A stretch of DNA of 5,598 bases from DATDRM01 sp035291705 (GTDB lineage Bacteria > Chloroflexota > Anaerolineae > Anaerolineales > UBA4823). The notes under the pieces were generated by a model. It was given only the letters and a program-made list of their open reading frames with translations. It was not told the DNA's origin and did not search any database. Location: the NCBI GenBank assembly GCA_035291705.1, contig DATDRM010000225.1:1-5598 (forward strand). The letters are read 5' to 3'. Positions 4,120 to 5,598 of this stretch are shown in pieces (position 1 is the stretch's first letter; every line of letters begins with the position of its first letter). The translations under genes and the position numbers were made by a program.

Positions 4120-5598
4120 ATGACCCTAAAATCCGAACTCAAACAGTGGGAAGAAACGAAGCGCGATCCCGCTCTTAAGCGTCACCCCGAGCGCAAAGAC
4201 GAGTTCAAGACCCCTTCTGGTATCCCAATTCCATCCATCCTAACTCCCGAAGATTCGAGTACCGATTACCTGGAAAGACTCGGCTTTCCGGGTGAATACC
4301 CCTTCACGCGCGGCGTGCAACCCACCATGTATCGCGGCCGCTATTGGACGATGCGTCAATACGCCGGCTATGCAACCGCTGAAGAGTCGAACCTCCGCTA
4401 CCGCTATCTCCTCGATCAGGGTCAAACCGGGCTTTCAGTAGCCTTCGATCTCCCCACGCAAATCGGCTACGATTCTGACGACCCAATCGCCACAGGAGAG
4501 GTCGGCAAAGTCGGGGTTGCCATTTCTTCCTTGCAGGATATGGAGACCTTGTTCCGCGGCATCCCCCTGGATAAGGTTTCCACCAGCATGACCATCAACG
4601 CCCCTGCCTCGATCCTGTTGGCGATGTACATCAGCGTGGCCAGGCGCCAGGGTCTAGACTCTAACCAGCTGCGCGGCACGATCCAGAACGACATTCTTAA
4701 GGAATACATCGCCCGGGGTACATATATCTTCCCACCCCAACCCTCCATGCGCCTGATCACTGATGTATTCCGCTACTGCCAGACCGAAATCCCGCATTGG
4801 AACACGATCAGCATCTCCGGTTATCACATCCGCGAGGCGGGTTCAACCGCAGTTCAAGAAGTGGCCTTCACTATGGCAAACGCCATCGCTTATGTACAGG
4901 CCGCCATTGACGCCGGACTCGACGTCGATGATTTTGGGGGGCAACTCTCGTTCTTTTTCAATGCGCACAACAATTTCCTGGAAGAGATTGCCAAGTTCCG
5001 GGCTGCCCGTAGATTGTGGGCGCGCCTGATGCGCGGACGTTTCAACGCCCAAAAACCAGCCTCCTGGATGTTGCGTTTCCACACCCAGACCGGTGGCTCG
5101 ACCCTGACCGCTCAACAACCCGAAAACAACGTCGTCCGCGTGACCTTACAGGCGCTGGCGGCTGTGCTGGGTGGCACCCAATCATTGCACACCAATAGCA
5201 TGGATGAAGCCCTCTGGCTGCCCACCGAGAAAGCCGTGCGGATTGCCTTGCGCACGCAGCAGATCATCGCTTATGAGTCGGGCATCGCCGACACCATCGA
5301 CCCGTTAGCGGGTTCATATCTGCTGGAATATCTGACCGATCAAATCGAGCAGCGCGCTGCTGAATATTTACAAAAGATCGGTGAAATGGGAGGCGCGCTG
5401 GCTGCCATCGAGCAAGGTTATATCCAGATGGAGATCCAGAATGCTGCCTACGCCTACCAGCAAGCTCTCGAGAGCAAGCAGGAAATCGTCGTCGGCCTCA
5501 ACGCGTTACAGGTGGACGAGACGATAGAACTTGATCGGCTCACCGTCGATCCCGCCATCGAAGCCGATCAGTGCCGCCGCTTGATGGAGCTCCGCGCC
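4120..5598 (+). CDS. Methylmalonyl-CoA mutase large (catalytic) subunit, 3' end beyond window
   Basis: 493 codons are open from the ATG at 4120 to the window edge with no stop. The enzyme interconverts (R)-methylmalonyl-CoA and succinyl-CoA using adenosylcobalamin. The visible part is the substrate-binding TIM barrel, with P-F-T-R-G-V-Q-P-T-M-Y (61-71), W-T-M-R-Q-Y-A-G-Y (76-84), G-L-S-V-A-F-D-L-P-T-Q (104-114), G-T-I-Q-N-D-I-L-K-E (186-195), S-G-Y-H-I-R-E-A-G (233-241) and T-Q-S-L-H-T-N-S (353-360). Recalled alignment to the Propionibacterium enzyme gives Tyr89=Y81, Gln197=Q189, Arg207=R199 and His244=H236. Keeping both Tyr and Arg favours methylmalonyl-CoA over isobutyryl-CoA, whose mutase uses Phe and Gln. 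Stand-alone large subunits run roughly 520-560 residues, so a few dozen may be missing; the B12 domain is then probably a separate gene downstream, but a fused form cannot be excluded. Unusually, G-G-Q-L-S-F-F (273-279) replaces the common A-P-R-L-S-F-F. The gene is divergent from the DUF1786 gene and has a good Shine-Dalgarno. Confidence 0.92.
   Translation, partial: MTLKSELKQWEETKRDPALKRHPERKDEFKTPSGIPIPSILTPEDSSTDYLERLGFPGEYPFTRGVQPTMYRGRYWTMRQYAGYATAEESNLRYRYLLDQGQTGLSVAFDLPTQIGYDSDDPIATGEVGKVGVAISSLQDMETLFRGIPLDKVSTSMTINAPASILLAMYISVARRQGLDSNQLRGTIQNDILKEYIARGTYIFPPQPSMRLITDVFRYCQTEIPHWNTISISGYHIREAGSTAVQEVAFTMANAIAYVQAAIDAGLDVDDFGGQLSFFFNAHNNFLEEIAKFRAARRLWARLMRGRFNAQKPASWMLRFHTQTGGSTLTAQQPENNVVRVTLQALAAVLGGTQSLHTNSMDEALWLPTEKAVRIALRTQQIIAYESGIADTIDPLAGSYLLEYLTDQIEQRAAEYLQKIGEMGGALAAIEQGYIQMEIQNAAYAYQQALESKQEIVVGLNALQVDETIELDRLTVDPAIEADQCRRLMELRA

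Noticed and set aside
4467..5118. Minus-strand open frames of 91-97 codons within the mutase gene
   Set aside because: They are antisense to a continuous, recognisable mutase frame and show no domain-like sequence or ribosome binding site.

Overview
The window looks like chromosomal DNA from a bacterium, most plausibly Chloroflexota (Anaerolineae-like). This guess rests on a fused homocysteine S-methyltransferase/MTHFR, a mutase large subunit whose wording resembles the stand-alone (archaeal/Chloroflexota/Deinococcus) type, a DUF1786 protein, and a small 'CGCPG' two-helix membrane protein of a kind I associate with that group. The assignment comes from recalled family features, not a search. 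Base composition is moderately GC-rich in genes, with AT-rich gaps. No tRNA, rRNA, CRISPR array, transposase or phage gene was seen.

Layout. Bases 1-356 (+) hold the 3' end of pheT (phenylalanyl-tRNA synthetase beta chain, anticodon-binding domain). A candidate promoter and a Shine-Dalgarno follow, then a 101-residue two-helix membrane protein (432-737, +), a 14-bp perfect palindrome and a strong intrinsic terminator (785-812). The terminator abuts the end of the convergent gene at 811-2682 (-), a 623-residue homocysteine S-methyltransferase/methylenetetrahydrofolate reductase fusion. Upstream of it on the same strand, after a 66-base gap, is a 387-residue DUF1786 ASKHA-like protein (2749-3912, -). 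A 207-base divergent intergenic region follows. It contains degenerate 7-bp tandem repeats and a near-perfect 13-bp-arm hairpin built of the same kind of heptads. Bases 4120-5598 (+) are the large catalytic subunit of a B12-dependent methylmalonyl-CoA mutase, running off the right edge.

How the genes relate. The fusion protein would reduce methylenetetrahydrofolate and methylate homocysteine, and the mutase interconverts methylmalonyl-CoA and succinyl-CoA using adenosylcobalamin. Neither protein, as far as visible, carries its own cobalamin-binding domain, so both probably depend on partner corrinoid proteins. DUF1786 has no proven function. Its position between these two genes suggests, but does not show, a link to one-carbon or cobalamin metabolism. 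No complete novel multi-gene system is evident. The most unusual items are the heptad repeats and hairpin, substitutions in the mutase at positions I believe contact CoA, and the DUF1786 context.
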